Source: an uncultured Lachnoclostridium sp. (GTDB lineage: Bacteria; Bacillota; Clostridia; Lachnospirales; Lachnospiraceae). Taken from it: a stretch of DNA of 49,699 bases. Each line of letters starts with the position of its first letter. Positions within the stretch are counted from its first letter, which is position 1. The notes below the pieces were generated by a model. The model was given only the letters and a program-made list of their open reading frames with translations, searched no databases and had not been told where the DNA came from. Shown here piece by piece: positions 1 to 8,984 of this stretch. The DNA lies in NCBI GenBank assembly GCA_946402335.1, contig CAMIWE010000011.1:1-49699 (forward strand), read 5' to 3'. The position numbers were made by a program, and so were the translations under genes.

Positions 1-7
1 CTCCTTT
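1..7 (-). promoter_or_regulatory. Ribosome binding site of a gene beyond the left edge
   Basis: On the minus strand the first bases read AAAGGAG, about 20 nt past the mreB stop codon. This is a good Shine-Dalgarno sequence, so another co-directional gene probably begins just outside the window. In Clostridia mreB is usually followed by mreC, which is the likely identity, but none of its coding sequence is visible. Confidence 0.6.
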
Positions 8-26
8 CAGGATGATTCTGTAATCC

Positions 27-1067
27 TTAAATGGTAAAATGGTCCTCCGCCAGTGCCTGCTTCAGGCCGACGGCGTATTTGTCGTAATAACGGTCTTCAA
101 TAATCTTGGCAAGTCCGGTTGTTACGGTCATGCTGCCGTAATCACAGACATTGATCTTGTTGTCCCCGAGGTTCGTACGGAACAGGAACTCCAGTCCGGT
201 AAGGGCTGCCGAACCGCCGGTAATATAAATGCCGTTATGGTAAACGTCAGCGGCGATTTCCGGAGGCGTACGGTCCAAAATCACGCGGATGTTTTCGAAA
301 ATGGTCTGCATCTGTTCCGCAACGGTATCGTTTACAAGCTCGGTCGTAATCTCACACTCTCTCGGAAGACCGGTAACAAGGTCGCGGCCGAAGGCGTTCT
401 CCGAATCGTCCCTTACCGAAGCGAAATTCACGAGGTCAACCTTCAGCATTTCAGCGGTTTTATTACCGATCAGAAGGTTGTATTTCTTACGGATATTATT
501 GATCAATGCCTCATTAAAGGTGTTTCCGCCGATCGGAAGCAGCTTGCTGAACATGATTCCGCCCAGACTGATGATGGAAATCTCGGTCGTATCCGCGCCG
601 ATGTTTACAAGCATCGTTCCCTGGGATTTAATGATGTCGATTCCTGCACCGATGGCGTCGGCAATCGGCTTTTCAACAAGAAAAATCTTTCGGGGACGGA
701 CTATCGTGCCGTCAACAAGATCATAAAAAGCCTTTTTCTCGACTTCGGTGATATCGGAAGGAACGGCAATGTAAAAGGCCGAACCGCGGAATTTACCGAA
801 GATTCTCGTCAAGTCCAGAAACATGCAGTTCAAAAGGGAAAGCATATTGGCAAATTCGGCAATTACACCATGGGAAATGGGAAAACGCACATCGATGGAA
901 TCCGGCGTCTTTCCGAACATTTCAAAGGCTTCGTCGCCGATAGCGATAATCTTTTTGTGGTTCCGGAATGCAATAACGCTCTTCTGGTTAAATACCACGC
1001 CCTGCCCTTTTCGGTAAATTTTCGTGGAATCGGTTCCGAAATCGATTCCGAACACTTTTACTGCCAT
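27..1067 (-). CDS. mreB: MreB/Mbl-family cell-shape actin homologue, divergent
   Basis: A 346-residue actin-fold protein of the MreB family, which polymerises under the membrane and guides the cell-wall elongation machinery. GIDFGT at residues 7-12 is the phosphate-1 loop. FLVEKPIADAIGAG carries the catalytic glutamate region, and GRDLVTGLP and the SLGGI segment are MreB signatures. Length is normal. The start has a clear GAGAGGAA site. The nucleotide loops are unusual: the phosphate-2 motif reads VNIGADTTE where MreB usually has VDIGGGTTE, and the C-terminal adenosine loop reads TGGSA, not TGGGA. ATP handling may therefore differ from canonical MreB. It lies 12 nt after radC, the usual radC-mreB order, and may share the radC promoter. 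It could be a paralogue (Mbl/MreBH-like) and not the main MreB. Confidence 0.9.
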   Translation of the reverse strand: MAVKVFGIDFGTDSTKIYRKGQGVVFNQKSVIAFRNHKKIIAIGDEAFEMFGKTPDSIDVRFPISHGVIAEFANMLSLLNCMFLDLTRIFGKFRGSAFYIAVPSDITEVEKKAFYDLVDGTIVRPRKIFLVEKPIADAIGAGIDIIKSQGTMLVNIGADTTEISIISLGGIMFSKLLPIGGNTFNEALINNIRKKYNLLIGNKTAEMLKVDLVNFASVRDDSENAFGRDLVTGLPRECEITTELVNDTVAEQMQTIFENIRVILDRTPPEIAADVYHNGIYITGGSAALTGLEFLFRTNLGDNKINVCDYGSMTVTTGLAKIIEDRYYDKYAVGLKQALAEDHFTI

Positions 1068-1079
1068 AAAGGTTCCTCT

Positions 1080-1772
1080 CTAAAACCGTTCGGGAAAGGA
1101 ATCCCGAAAACTGTAATAGCGGCTTTCGCCGAATATGATATGATCCACCAGCGGTAATTCCAACATCTTTCCGAGGCTGATCAGATGATCGGTAAGTGTA
1201 ATGTCATCCTTGCTCGGGGTTACGTCTCCGCTCGGATGATTGTGCATCAGGACAAAGCAGACCGCCTTCTGCGAAAGCGCGAGGCGGAACACGTCTCTCG
1301 GGGACACAAGTGAGCGGTTAACGGTTCCTTTTGATACGGCGAGCTCTTTCAAACGCTGCAGCCGGTTGTCTAAAAGAAGCAGCCAGACTTCCTCCTGCTG
1401 CAGATGCCGCATCTGTTCCCGGTAGTAACGGTATATGCTCCCGGAATCCTCAAACAATAAGAAGGATTCCCGCTGTTCCTTCCAGATTCGGCGGGAAAGT
1501 TCCGCAATCGCGGCAAGCTGAAGGGTTTTCACCCTGCCGATTCCTTTGATCTGATGAATCCGCTCGGGGCTTATTTCCGTAAGTCCGCCGATTCCTTCAA
1601 GGCTATCCAGAATTTCATAACTGGTCTGAAGTGCCGAACGTCCGGTGCATCCGGACCGGATGATCACGGAAAGAAGTTCCGCATCCGATAACGCACCGAT
1701 TCCGAAGCGAAGCGCCTTCTCATCCGGCTGCTCTCCCTTCGGAAGGTTTTTCATTTTATATGTATTCTTCAT
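1080..1772 (-). CDS. radC: RadC family JAMM/MPN-domain protein
   Basis: A 230-residue RadC protein. The N-terminal half has a helix-hairpin-helix region (GIGRVKTLQLAA). The C-terminal half is a JAMM metalloprotease-like fold with the zinc motif HNHPSGD followed by SKDD, which carries the third ligand. RadC is named for DNA repair, but its biochemical role is not settled. The reading frame extends upstream to 1880, but the start at 1772 is preferred because AAAGGAAG lies 5 nt upstream and the extra residues look non-coding and overlap the promoter. The gene has its own promoter near 1835 and is followed by mreB after 12 nt, a gene pair conserved across Firmicutes. Confidence 0.93.
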   Translation of the reverse strand: MKNTYKMKNLPKGEQPDEKALRFGIGALSDAELLSVIIRSGCTGRSALQTSYEILDSLEGIGGLTEISPERIHQIKGIGRVKTLQLAAIAELSRRIWKEQRESFLLFEDSGSIYRYYREQMRHLQQEEVWLLLLDNRLQRLKELAVSKGTVNRSLVSPRDVFRLALSQKAVCFVLMHNHPSGDVTPSKDDITLTDHLISLGKMLELPLVDHIIFGESRYYSFRDSFPERF

Positions 1773-1830
1773 TGCTTCCTTTCTCTCTCCGGGAACCAAT
1801 GAATCCGCATCTTCACGATGCCAAAAATTT

Positions 1831-1839
1831 ATTATACCA
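1831..1839 (-). promoter_or_regulatory. Extended -10 promoter for radC-mreB
   Basis: The minus strand carries TGGTATAAT, a TGn extension joined to a perfect TATAAT. This would start transcription near 1824, about 50 nt before the radC start codon. No good -35 hexamer is visible at 16-18 nt, which extended -10 promoters can tolerate. It lies in the 111-bp gap between the YnbB-family gene and radC. Confidence 0.65.
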
Positions 1840-1883
1840 CAAAACCCGCTTTTTGTATATCCCGTGCTTCGACCGGGCACGAA

Positions 1884-3173
1884 TCAGGCAAATTGCGGCA
1901 GGCATCCTGCCTTTGCCATCTCCTCAAGGGAACTGAGAATGCCGAGTTTCGCATGGTACCAGGTAAGACCGCCCTGGAAATATACATTATACGGTGCAAT
2001 CAAAGGTCCGTCCGCGGATAGTTCGATGGAAGAACCCTGATAAAACGCTCCGGCAGCCATGATGACGTCGGACTGGTAGCCGGGCATTGCCCACGGTTCC
2101 GGCGTTACGTAGCTGTCAACCGGTGCGGCTGACTGAATGCCTTTGCAAAATGCGATCAAACCGGCTTCCGAGCCAAGGGTTACGGCCTGAATGATGTCGT
2201 GCCGGCTCTCCGTTCCGTTAGGGACAACCGGGAAACCTAACTTTTCATAAAGACAGGCCGCATAAATCGCACCTTTTAATGCTCCTGCCGTTACGGTCGG
2301 GGCCATAAACAATCCCTGGAAGAAAGCACGGTTTAAGCCGAGTGATGCACCGACTTCCTTTCCGAGGCCGGGACTTGTAAGGCGGTAAGCACACTGCTCC
2401 ACATATTCTTTCTTACCGACAATATAGCCGCCGCAGGGGGCAAGTCCGCCGCCGGGATTTTTAATAAGCGAACCGACACAAAGGTCTGCACCGACGTCGG
2501 TCGGTTCAACCGGTTCGACAAATTCCCCGTAACAGTTGTCCACCATGCAGATTACGTCGGGTTTGACGGATTTGATAAAAGCAATCAATTCTCCGATGCG
2601 CTCCACTGATAACGTCGGTCTTGTCTGATAACCCTTGCTTCGCTGGATTTCAATGAGTTTCGTTTTCTCATTGATGGCTTTTTTGATATTCTCATAATCA
2701 AAACTTCCGTCAGGAAGCAGATCGACCTGACGGTAGCTTACGCCGTATTCGGCCAAGGATCCGGGAGCAGGCGTGATTCCGATCACGGATTCAAGCGTAT
2801 CATAAGGCTTTCCGACCGGCGAAAGCAATTCGTCGCCCGGTCTTAAATTTGCCGAAAGGGCAAGCGCCAAAGCATGCGTGCCGCAGGTAATCTGGGCTCT
2901 GACAAGGGCGTCCTCCGCATGAAAGACATCGGCATAAACCGCCTCTAAAGTTTCTCTTCCGAGATCGTTATATCCGTATCCCGTAGATGCTTCCATGCAG
3001 CCTTCCGAAACGCGGTTCTTCTGCATTGCCAACAGAACCTTCATCTGGCAGGCCTCCGCATTGGCATCGATTGCATCAAAACGGGTCTTCAGCTCCCGCT
3101 CCGTTTCTGCGGCAAATTCTATAATCGAATCACGTATTCCGAATTTCCGGTACGCTTCCGTTAAATACTCCAT
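1884..3173 (-). CDS. ynbB: PLP-dependent enzyme of the YnbB/'methionine gamma-lyase' family
   Basis: A 429-residue fold-type I PLP enzyme of the family labelled aluminium resistance protein or methionine gamma-lyase family (Met_gamma_lyase). Visible signatures are GYGYNDLGRETLE near the N-terminus, CGTHALALAL for cofactor phosphate binding, VDNCYGEF with the aspartate that contacts the pyridine, and SLIKNPGGG with the probable Schiff-base lysine. The true substrate is not established. The start at 3173 has AAAAGGA about 10 nt upstream. The frame continues to 3230 without a better site. The first 44 bases overlap the 3' end of miaA in another frame, so translation is probably coupled. The miaA-ynbB neighbourhood is common in Clostridia. 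Confidence 0.9.
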   Translation of the reverse strand: MEYLTEAYRKFGIRDSIIEFAAETERELKTRFDAIDANAEACQMKVLLAMQKNRVSEGCMEASTGYGYNDLGRETLEAVYADVFHAEDALVRAQITCGTHALALALSANLRPGDELLSPVGKPYDTLESVIGITPAPGSLAEYGVSYRQVDLLPDGSFDYENIKKAINEKTKLIEIQRSKGYQTRPTLSVERIGELIAFIKSVKPDVICMVDNCYGEFVEPVEPTDVGADLCVGSLIKNPGGGLAPCGGYIVGKKEYVEQCAYRLTSPGLGKEVGASLGLNRAFFQGLFMAPTVTAGALKGAIYAACLYEKLGFPVVPNGTESRHDIIQAVTLGSEAGLIAFCKGIQSAAPVDSYVTPEPWAMPGYQSDVIMAAGAFYQGSSIELSADGPLIAPYNVYFQGGLTWYHAKLGILSSLEEMAKAGCLPQFA

Positions 3174-4113
3174 GACAGATATCCTTTTCTTCCAAAATAC
3201 GAAGCATTTGCCGAAGAATCTCTTCTTCACTCAAAATGCTCTTATTAAAATGTATGCAGTCCTTTTCCCGGCGGAACCAGGTAAGCTGCCTTTTTGCGAA
3301 ATGCCTTGTTTCCTGCTTGATCCGCTCAGTTGCTTCCTCTATAGTGCAAAGGCCGTCAAAATACGGAAGCAGCTGCTTGTAACCGAGTCCCTGCATGGCA
3401 ACGCTTGCCCGGTCATAGCCTTTTTTACGAAGCTCTTCCACCTCCGCTAAAAGCCCCTCTTCCATCATCCGGTCTACTCTTTGATTAATCCCGTCATACA
3501 ACTCATCACGGTTCTTTTCGAGGACAAAATAAGCGAACCGGTAACGGGCCGGCTTCTCCTGCTCAATCTGATTGTGCTTTGAAATCGGATAGCCGTGATA
3601 ATGCAAAAACTCAAGCGCACGAATCACACGCTTAACATTTCCCTGCGGTATCGCAAGAGCGGAATCGGGGTCTTTCTCCTGCAGCTCCCGATACAACAAA
3701 GCGGCTCCGTCGGGTCTTTCCGCTGTCAGGGCCAGCTGTTCCCGGAAGCCGTCGCTGTGGTCCTCTTCGTCAAAGGAAACGCCTTTTAAAAAGGCCTGAA
3801 TATAAAAACCCGTACCGCCGACTACAATCGGAATATGGTTTCTTTGATAAATCTCCGAAGCTGCCTTTTCGGCAAGTTCGCAAAAGACGGAAACGTTGAA
3901 TTCCTCATCCGGATTCAGACAGTCGATCAAATGATGTCGTACACCTTCGGTTTCCTCGAACTTTATCTTAGCCGTTCCGATGTCCATATAACGGTATACC
4001 TGCATCGAATCGGCACTGATAATCTCACCGCCGATTTTCTTCGCAAGTGCTAAGGAAAGTTTTGTTTTGCCCGCGGCCGTCGGCCCGGACAGGATCACAA
4101 GAGGATTCTTCAT
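3130..4113 (-). CDS. miaA: tRNA dimethylallyltransferase MiaA
   Basis: A 327-residue MiaA, which transfers a dimethylallyl group to N6 of A37 in tRNAs reading UNN codons. The P-loop GPTAAGKT is at residues 9-16, followed by ISADSMQVYRYMDIGTAK, the signature for tRNA and prenyl-donor binding. The C-terminal half holds the QTRHFAKRQLTWFRR-type motif typical of the family. The ATG at 4113 is chosen because GAGGTGGG lies just upstream. A GTG two codons earlier has no usable site. It begins a few bases after the mutL stop and overlaps ynbB by 44 nt at its 3' end, so mutL-miaA-ynbB look co-transcribed. Confidence 0.96.
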   Translation of the reverse strand: MKNPLVILSGPTAAGKTKLSLALAKKIGGEIISADSMQVYRYMDIGTAKIKFEETEGVRHHLIDCLNPDEEFNVSVFCELAEKAASEIYQRNHIPIVVGGTGFYIQAFLKGVSFDEEDHSDGFREQLALTAERPDGAALLYRELQEKDPDSALAIPQGNVKRVIRALEFLHYHGYPISKHNQIEQEKPARYRFAYFVLEKNRDELYDGINQRVDRMMEEGLLAEVEELRKKGYDRASVAMQGLGYKQLLPYFDGLCTIEEATERIKQETRHFAKRQLTWFRREKDCIHFNKSILSEEEILRQMLRILEEKDICHGVFNGSVPEIRNT

Positions 4114-4120
4114 TCCCACC

Positions 4121-6010
4121 TCACAGGATTCGTTTGAACTTCTTTTCCATTTCCTGTTTTGTCATTGTAATTATGGTCGGACGACCATGCGGACAATGGA
4201 ACGGATTATCTAAGGAAAGCAGTTCGGCAAAAAGATGTTTCGCTTCCGTCTCGGAAATCCATTGGTTTCCTTTGATCGCCGCCTTACAGGACATCGATGC
4301 AAGCGTCTCGTAAACACGTTCCGGCCGTACCGTCGCATTGCCTTCGGCCAGATCATCAAGAGTACTCAAAAAATAATCCCGCGCATCCATCCGGTATAAA
4401 ACGGTCGGAACCGCGCAGATCTGATAATCCCTGCCTCCGAAATGCTCAATGACGAAGCCGATTGCCTCGAGCTCCTGTTTATATTTCAAAAGAGCTTCTT
4501 CCTCACGGATTGTAAGGGATATTACAATCGGCGGAAGCAGATTCTGGGAATACACTTCACCGGTATTCATTGCTTTTACAAAACGCTCGTAATTGATCTT
4601 TTCGTGGGCGGCATGCTGATCGATCAGATACATCCGGTCACCCGTTTCGATGATCCAATAGGTCTTAAATACCTGCCCGACAATGCGGAATTGAATATCC
4701 GAACGAAGTTTGACAAAATCCCCTTCCACTTCCTGCGGTGCGGATTCTTTCGGATTTTCCTCCGGTATATGAGCCTCTTCTATAAACGAAAGCTGATGAC
4801 CGGGGGCTTCCTTCGGAAATACTGCGCCTTCATCAGACGGACCGGAAACCGTAGTCTCAAAGACAGGGCTACCGTTATTTACGGGAACCGGGCTATGGTA
4901 CAATGATTCCCCTGCATTTTCAGATACGCGTGCCTGCAAACGGTTGGTTTCAAAACTTTCGGGAACGCGCTCTAAATATTTCGGACGTTCCTCCTTTTCC
5001 TGTTCCATCGAAGGAATCAAAACCGAATCATGTAACGTTTCCCGCACAGCTCCTGTCAGTTCGCTGCAAACCTCTTCCTGGGAACTGAACCGCACATCCT
5101 GCTTGGTTGGATGGATGTTTACGTCAATCAGGTCGGGATCAATATCAATCATCAAAAGCGTGAACGGATACTTATGCTGCATCAGATAAGTGCTGTAAGC
5201 ATCTTCCACCGCTTTATATAACAGATTGCTTCTTACGCCTCTGCCGTTTACGAAGAACATCTCAAGGTTACGGTTTCCTCTTGATATCATCGAGTGGCCG
5301 ATAAATCCTTTTACGCTAAGCAATTCACCGTGATAATCAATCGGAATCAGATGTTCTGCAATCTCGCGTCCGTAAACGGAATATACGGCATCTTTGCGGT
5401 TTCCGTTGCCGGAAGTGTGAAGAATCGTTCTTCCCTGTGACATTAAGGAAAATGACACGTCACAGGCCGATACGGCGAAGCGGTTTACCAGCTCATTGAT
5501 ATAGCCTGCCTCCGTTACGGCCGATTTTAAAAACTTTCTTCTTGCGGGAACGTTGTAAAACAGGTCACGGATCATAAACGTCGTTCCGTTCGGGCATCCG
5601 ATATCCTCGAATACCGTTTCCACGCCGCCGTTAATGACATAACGGCTTCCGAGGAAATCCTCTTCCCGTTTCGTAAGAAGCTCCACCTTAGCGACACTGG
5701 CAATACTTGAAAGAGCTTCACCGCGAAATCCGAGGCTGCGGATGCGTCGCAGATCGGCTTCTTCCCGGATCTTGCTTGTCGCATGCCGTAAAAAAGCCGT
5801 CGGAATATCGTCCTTCATAAAACCGGAGCCGTTATCGGTTACCCGGATAAAGGAAATACCACCGTTTTGAACGTCTACGGTTATATTTTTCGCGCCGGAA
5901 TCCAGGGAGTTTTCGATCAGTTCTTTTACAATGGATGCCGGTCGTTCAATTACTTCGCCGGCGGCGATACGGTTAATGGTATCCGGATCAAGTACCCGAA
6001 TCACTCCCAT
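4121..6010 (-). CDS. mutL: DNA mismatch repair protein MutL
   Basis: A 629-residue MutL. The N-terminal GHKL ATPase shows AAGEVIERPASIVKELIENSLDSGA, DNGSGF and GFRGEAL in order. The C-terminal domain has the endonuclease signature DQHA-x2-E-x4-E plus SCKAAIKG and CPHGRP, so this is the nicking type of MutL used by bacteria lacking MutH. The variable linker between about residues 335 and 440 is acidic and low in complexity. Start ATG with AAAGGAG 6 nt upstream. It follows spoIIIE after 24 nt. No mutS is present here. Usual family length. Confidence 0.97.
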   Translation of the reverse strand: MGVIRVLDPDTINRIAAGEVIERPASIVKELIENSLDSGAKNITVDVQNGGISFIRVTDNGSGFMKDDIPTAFLRHATSKIREEADLRRIRSLGFRGEALSSIASVAKVELLTKREEDFLGSRYVINGGVETVFEDIGCPNGTTFMIRDLFYNVPARRKFLKSAVTEAGYINELVNRFAVSACDVSFSLMSQGRTILHTSGNGNRKDAVYSVYGREIAEHLIPIDYHGELLSVKGFIGHSMISRGNRNLEMFFVNGRGVRSNLLYKAVEDAYSTYLMQHKYPFTLLMIDIDPDLIDVNIHPTKQDVRFSSQEEVCSELTGAVRETLHDSVLIPSMEQEKEERPKYLERVPESFETNRLQARVSENAGESLYHSPVPVNNGSPVFETTVSGPSDEGAVFPKEAPGHQLSFIEEAHIPEENPKESAPQEVEGDFVKLRSDIQFRIVGQVFKTYWIIETGDRMYLIDQHAAHEKINYERFVKAMNTGEVYSQNLLPPIVISLTIREEEALLKYKQELEAIGFVIEHFGGRDYQICAVPTVLYRMDARDYFLSTLDDLAEGNATVRPERVYETLASMSCKAAIKGNQWISETEAKHLFAELLSLDNPFHCPHGRPTIITMTKQEMEKKFKRIL

Positions 6011-6034
6011 AACGGACTCCTTTCCCGACAGCGA

Positions 6035-8968
6035 TCAGCCGCCGTTCTGCTCCAGATAATTCTCAAACTGTTCCTTACTCATCAGGATCGTTCTCGGCTT
6101 CGTACCTTCCTCAGGTCCTACAACACCTGCTTCGGCGAGCTGGTCCATGATTCTTGCGGCACGGTTGAAACCGATCTTATACATACGCTGCAACAGTCCG
6201 ATACTTGCCTTATCCTTTTCGATAATAAACCGTCCGGCCTCGGCAAAATATTCGTCATGATCGGACTCCTGGGACGAATTATCGGCAAGGGAAGAACCGC
6301 CTTTCTTGCCGGTTTCCGTCGAAGCTTTTTCAATCTGTTCGGAAATGTGTTCGCTGTAGGTCTGAGTTCCGCTGTTCTTCGTCTTAATCTCGTTCACAAC
6401 GGCCTTTACTTCATCGTCCGAGACAAATGCGCCCTGTACACGGATCGGCTTCGGAATGCCGCTCGGGAAGAACAGCATGTCGCCTTTTCCGAGAAGTTTG
6501 TCGGCTCCGACCTGATCGAGAATCGTACGGGAGTCGGTAGCGCTTGCTACGGCAAATGCGATACGGGACGGTACATTTGCCTTGATCAGTCCGGTAATGA
6601 CGTTAACGGTAGGACGCTGTGTTGCAAGAACCAGATGGATACCGGCTGCTCTTGCAAGCTGAGCCAGACGGCAGATTGCCTCTTCCACTTCGCCCGGAGA
6701 AACCATCATCAGATCGGCCATCTCGTCAACGATGATCAATATCTGGGGGAATTCTTTCCGGCGGTTTCCTTCGTTGTCAAGAATCGGTGTACGGCTTACG
6801 CGAACCTTCTCGTTATATGCTTCGATATCACGAACCTCGAGTTCCGCAAAACTCTTATAGCGGTCCATCATTTCCTTGACGCCCCAGTTCAGAGCGCCGT
6901 AAGCCTTCTTCGGATCGGTTACAACCGGCGTCAGCAGGTGCGGGATGCCGTTATAAACGCTTAATTCCACCACCTTCGGGTCAATCATGATCAGGCGGAC
7001 GTCCTTCGGAGCATATTTATACAAAATGCTCATGATGATCGTATTGATGCAGACGGATTTACCGGAACCGGTCGCACCCGCGATCAACACATGCGGCATC
7101 TTCGCAATATCGGTAACGATTGCGTCGCCGGCAATATCCTTTCCGACGGCAAATGCAATCTTTCCTTTGCTGTTTTTGAACGCTTCGGACTCTAAAAGCG
7201 AACGGATATAAACGGTGGATCCCTTCGTGTTCGGTACTTCGATACCGACGGCGCTCTTTCCGGGAATCGGCGCTTCGATACGGATGTCGGCAGCGGCCAG
7301 ATTCAGTTTGATATCGTCAGCCAAAGCCGTGATCCGGCTGACCTTCGTACCGATTTCGGGCTGCAGCTCGTATCTGGTAACATTCGGACCGCTCGTATAA
7401 TTCGTAACGGTAACGTTAACACCAAAACTATGAAGCGTGCGCTCAAGTTTCGCAGCAGTCTCATTCAGCTCTCGCCCGGACATGGAAGCCTGATTACTTT
7501 CCGGACGCTTCAAAAGCTCAATTCTCGGGAAAATGTAAGGTTTCTCCGTTGCGGCATCATCCGTTTTAATATCGGCGTCTTCTTCGCTCAGATCCGCCTT
7601 GGCGGGTTTCTTCACTGCAGGTGCGCTCTCGGAATCCTTTTCTTTATTAACGCTTTCTTCGGCGAATCCGTTGACCGGTTTCACCGTCTCGGGTTTTACT
7701 GCATCCGGCTTCGGCGGGAACGTGTCATCGTCAACCGGCGGAACATAAGGCTTAACGGGTTCGGGCTCTGCAAAATCAAACTGCGGATTTGCATTGGGTG
7801 TCGTATTGTAAATCTTCGGAATGGCGGAACCGTCATCGTCATAGGAAAAATTCGAATTCAGAACCTCTTCCTGTTCCTTTGGCTTTACGGTAGTCGTCTG
7901 CGCGCCGAATTTACGGTCCATTTCGGACTGATAAGCGGGAACCGGAGCCGTTGCGTTGATAATCGGCTGGTAATGCGCGATATCAACCTGCTGGGGCGCG
8001 TTCTTCTTATGACTCTTCGGCGCGGAAGGCTCGGACTTTCCGTAACCCTTCAAACGGTCAATGATCGTAAGGCGTTTTTTCGTTTTCGGAGGCTCGTAAA
8101 TATCGATGCCGGAGCCTTGCTGCTGGTTCTGGTCAACATCAACGAATACAAGACGCTTCTTACGGTTGTTCTCCTGGATCTCATCCAGAGTGTACTGTTT
8201 ATATTCCTGATAACTCGTTTCTGCGGGAATCCGCTTCATCGCCTCTTTGCGACGTTCCTCTTCTTCCCTCTCCTGCTCAGCGATTTCCTTCATCAAGGCT
8301 TTCCGCTCGGCACGTTTCTTACGAATCAGGTGAATTACGGCCTTACCGGAAATTAACATCAAACACACGATGATAAGCGCGGACAAAACGACGATCGCGC
8401 CTACATTTTTCAGGAAGAAATACAGCGGACAGGATATCAGTTCGCCGATCAGGCCGCCGCCCTGCTTCGCGGTAAAGGAAGCCGCGAACTGGAATTTGTC
8501 GGCATAATTGCCGCAGAGGTTGATCAGTCCGCAGATTAGGGCAATCATCGTCCAGAAATAGATCATTTTCCTTGTTGCAACAGGATTTCCCTTGTTGGAA
8601 CGGGTGAAAAAGACGAAGAAAACAAGCGCGGCCGGGAAGATAAATGCCATAATCTTACCGAGAAATCCCATCATCACGCTGTTTAAGAACTTTCCGAAGG
8701 GTCCGCAAAGGTTAAACAGGCTCAGATACAGAAGCACTGCGATTGCAATCGTAATGATGATAATAATATCATCCATGATTTCTTTCTTCTTACGCATCTC
8801 TTCCAGATATTCTTCTGTAGCATTGGATCCGTTCTTCCGGTCTAAGGCAACGTTGACATTGACCGCATTTTTCTCAGCGCTCTCAATGGCCTTATTGTTA
8901 AATTTGGAATTCGGATATTTCTTCTGGGAAGCAGTTTTCTTGGAAGTATCCTTTTTCGTATTCGCCAA
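6035..8968 (-). CDS. spoIIIE: DNA translocase FtsK/SpoIIIE
   Basis: A 977-residue septal DNA translocase that pumps chromosome DNA through the division or sporulation septum. Four hydrophobic segments lie at about residues 68-205. A long proline- and acid-rich linker covers about 230-500. The RecA-like motor has Walker A GATGSGKS near residue 627 and Walker B ILIIVDEMADLMM. The C-terminal gamma winged helix, which reads oriented DNA motifs, starts around FIIEKDKASIGLLQRMYKIG. The start codon is TTG at 8966-8968, with GAGGTG 7 nt upstream. No ATG is available at the right place. It lies 16 nt after uppP. Confidence 0.95.
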   Translation of the reverse strand: MANTKKDTSKKTASQKKYPNSKFNNKAIESAEKNAVNVNVALDRKNGSNATEEYLEEMRKKKEIMDDIIIIITIAIAVLLYLSLFNLCGPFGKFLNSVMMGFLGKIMAFIFPAALVFFVFFTRSNKGNPVATRKMIYFWTMIALICGLINLCGNYADKFQFAASFTAKQGGGLIGELISCPLYFFLKNVGAIVVLSALIIVCLMLISGKAVIHLIRKKRAERKALMKEIAEQEREEEERRKEAMKRIPAETSYQEYKQYTLDEIQENNRKKRLVFVDVDQNQQQGSGIDIYEPPKTKKRLTIIDRLKGYGKSEPSAPKSHKKNAPQQVDIAHYQPIINATAPVPAYQSEMDRKFGAQTTTVKPKEQEEVLNSNFSYDDDGSAIPKIYNTTPNANPQFDFAEPEPVKPYVPPVDDDTFPPKPDAVKPETVKPVNGFAEESVNKEKDSESAPAVKKPAKADLSEEDADIKTDDAATEKPYIFPRIELLKRPESNQASMSGRELNETAAKLERTLHSFGVNVTVTNYTSGPNVTRYELQPEIGTKVSRITALADDIKLNLAAADIRIEAPIPGKSAVGIEVPNTKGSTVYIRSLLESEAFKNSKGKIAFAVGKDIAGDAIVTDIAKMPHVLIAGATGSGKSVCINTIIMSILYKYAPKDVRLIMIDPKVVELSVYNGIPHLLTPVVTDPKKAYGALNWGVKEMMDRYKSFAELEVRDIEAYNEKVRVSRTPILDNEGNRRKEFPQILIIVDEMADLMMVSPGEVEEAICRLAQLARAAGIHLVLATQRPTVNVITGLIKANVPSRIAFAVASATDSRTILDQVGADKLLGKGDMLFFPSGIPKPIRVQGAFVSDDEVKAVVNEIKTKNSGTQTYSEHISEQIEKASTETGKKGGSSLADNSSQESDHDEYFAEAGRFIIEKDKASIGLLQRMYKIGFNRAARIMDQLAEAGVVGPEEGTKPRTILMSKEQFENYLEQNGG

Positions 8969-8984
8969 TACAATTCACCTCATT

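Noticed and set aside
39..1157. A 372-codon plus-strand open frame
   Set aside because: Antisense to mreB with the same codon-shadow character; no start signal.
1840..1883. Terminator hairpin after the YnbB-family gene
   Set aside because: CGTGC/GCACG can pair, but the stem is only 5 bp with a 9-base loop and no U-tract follows.
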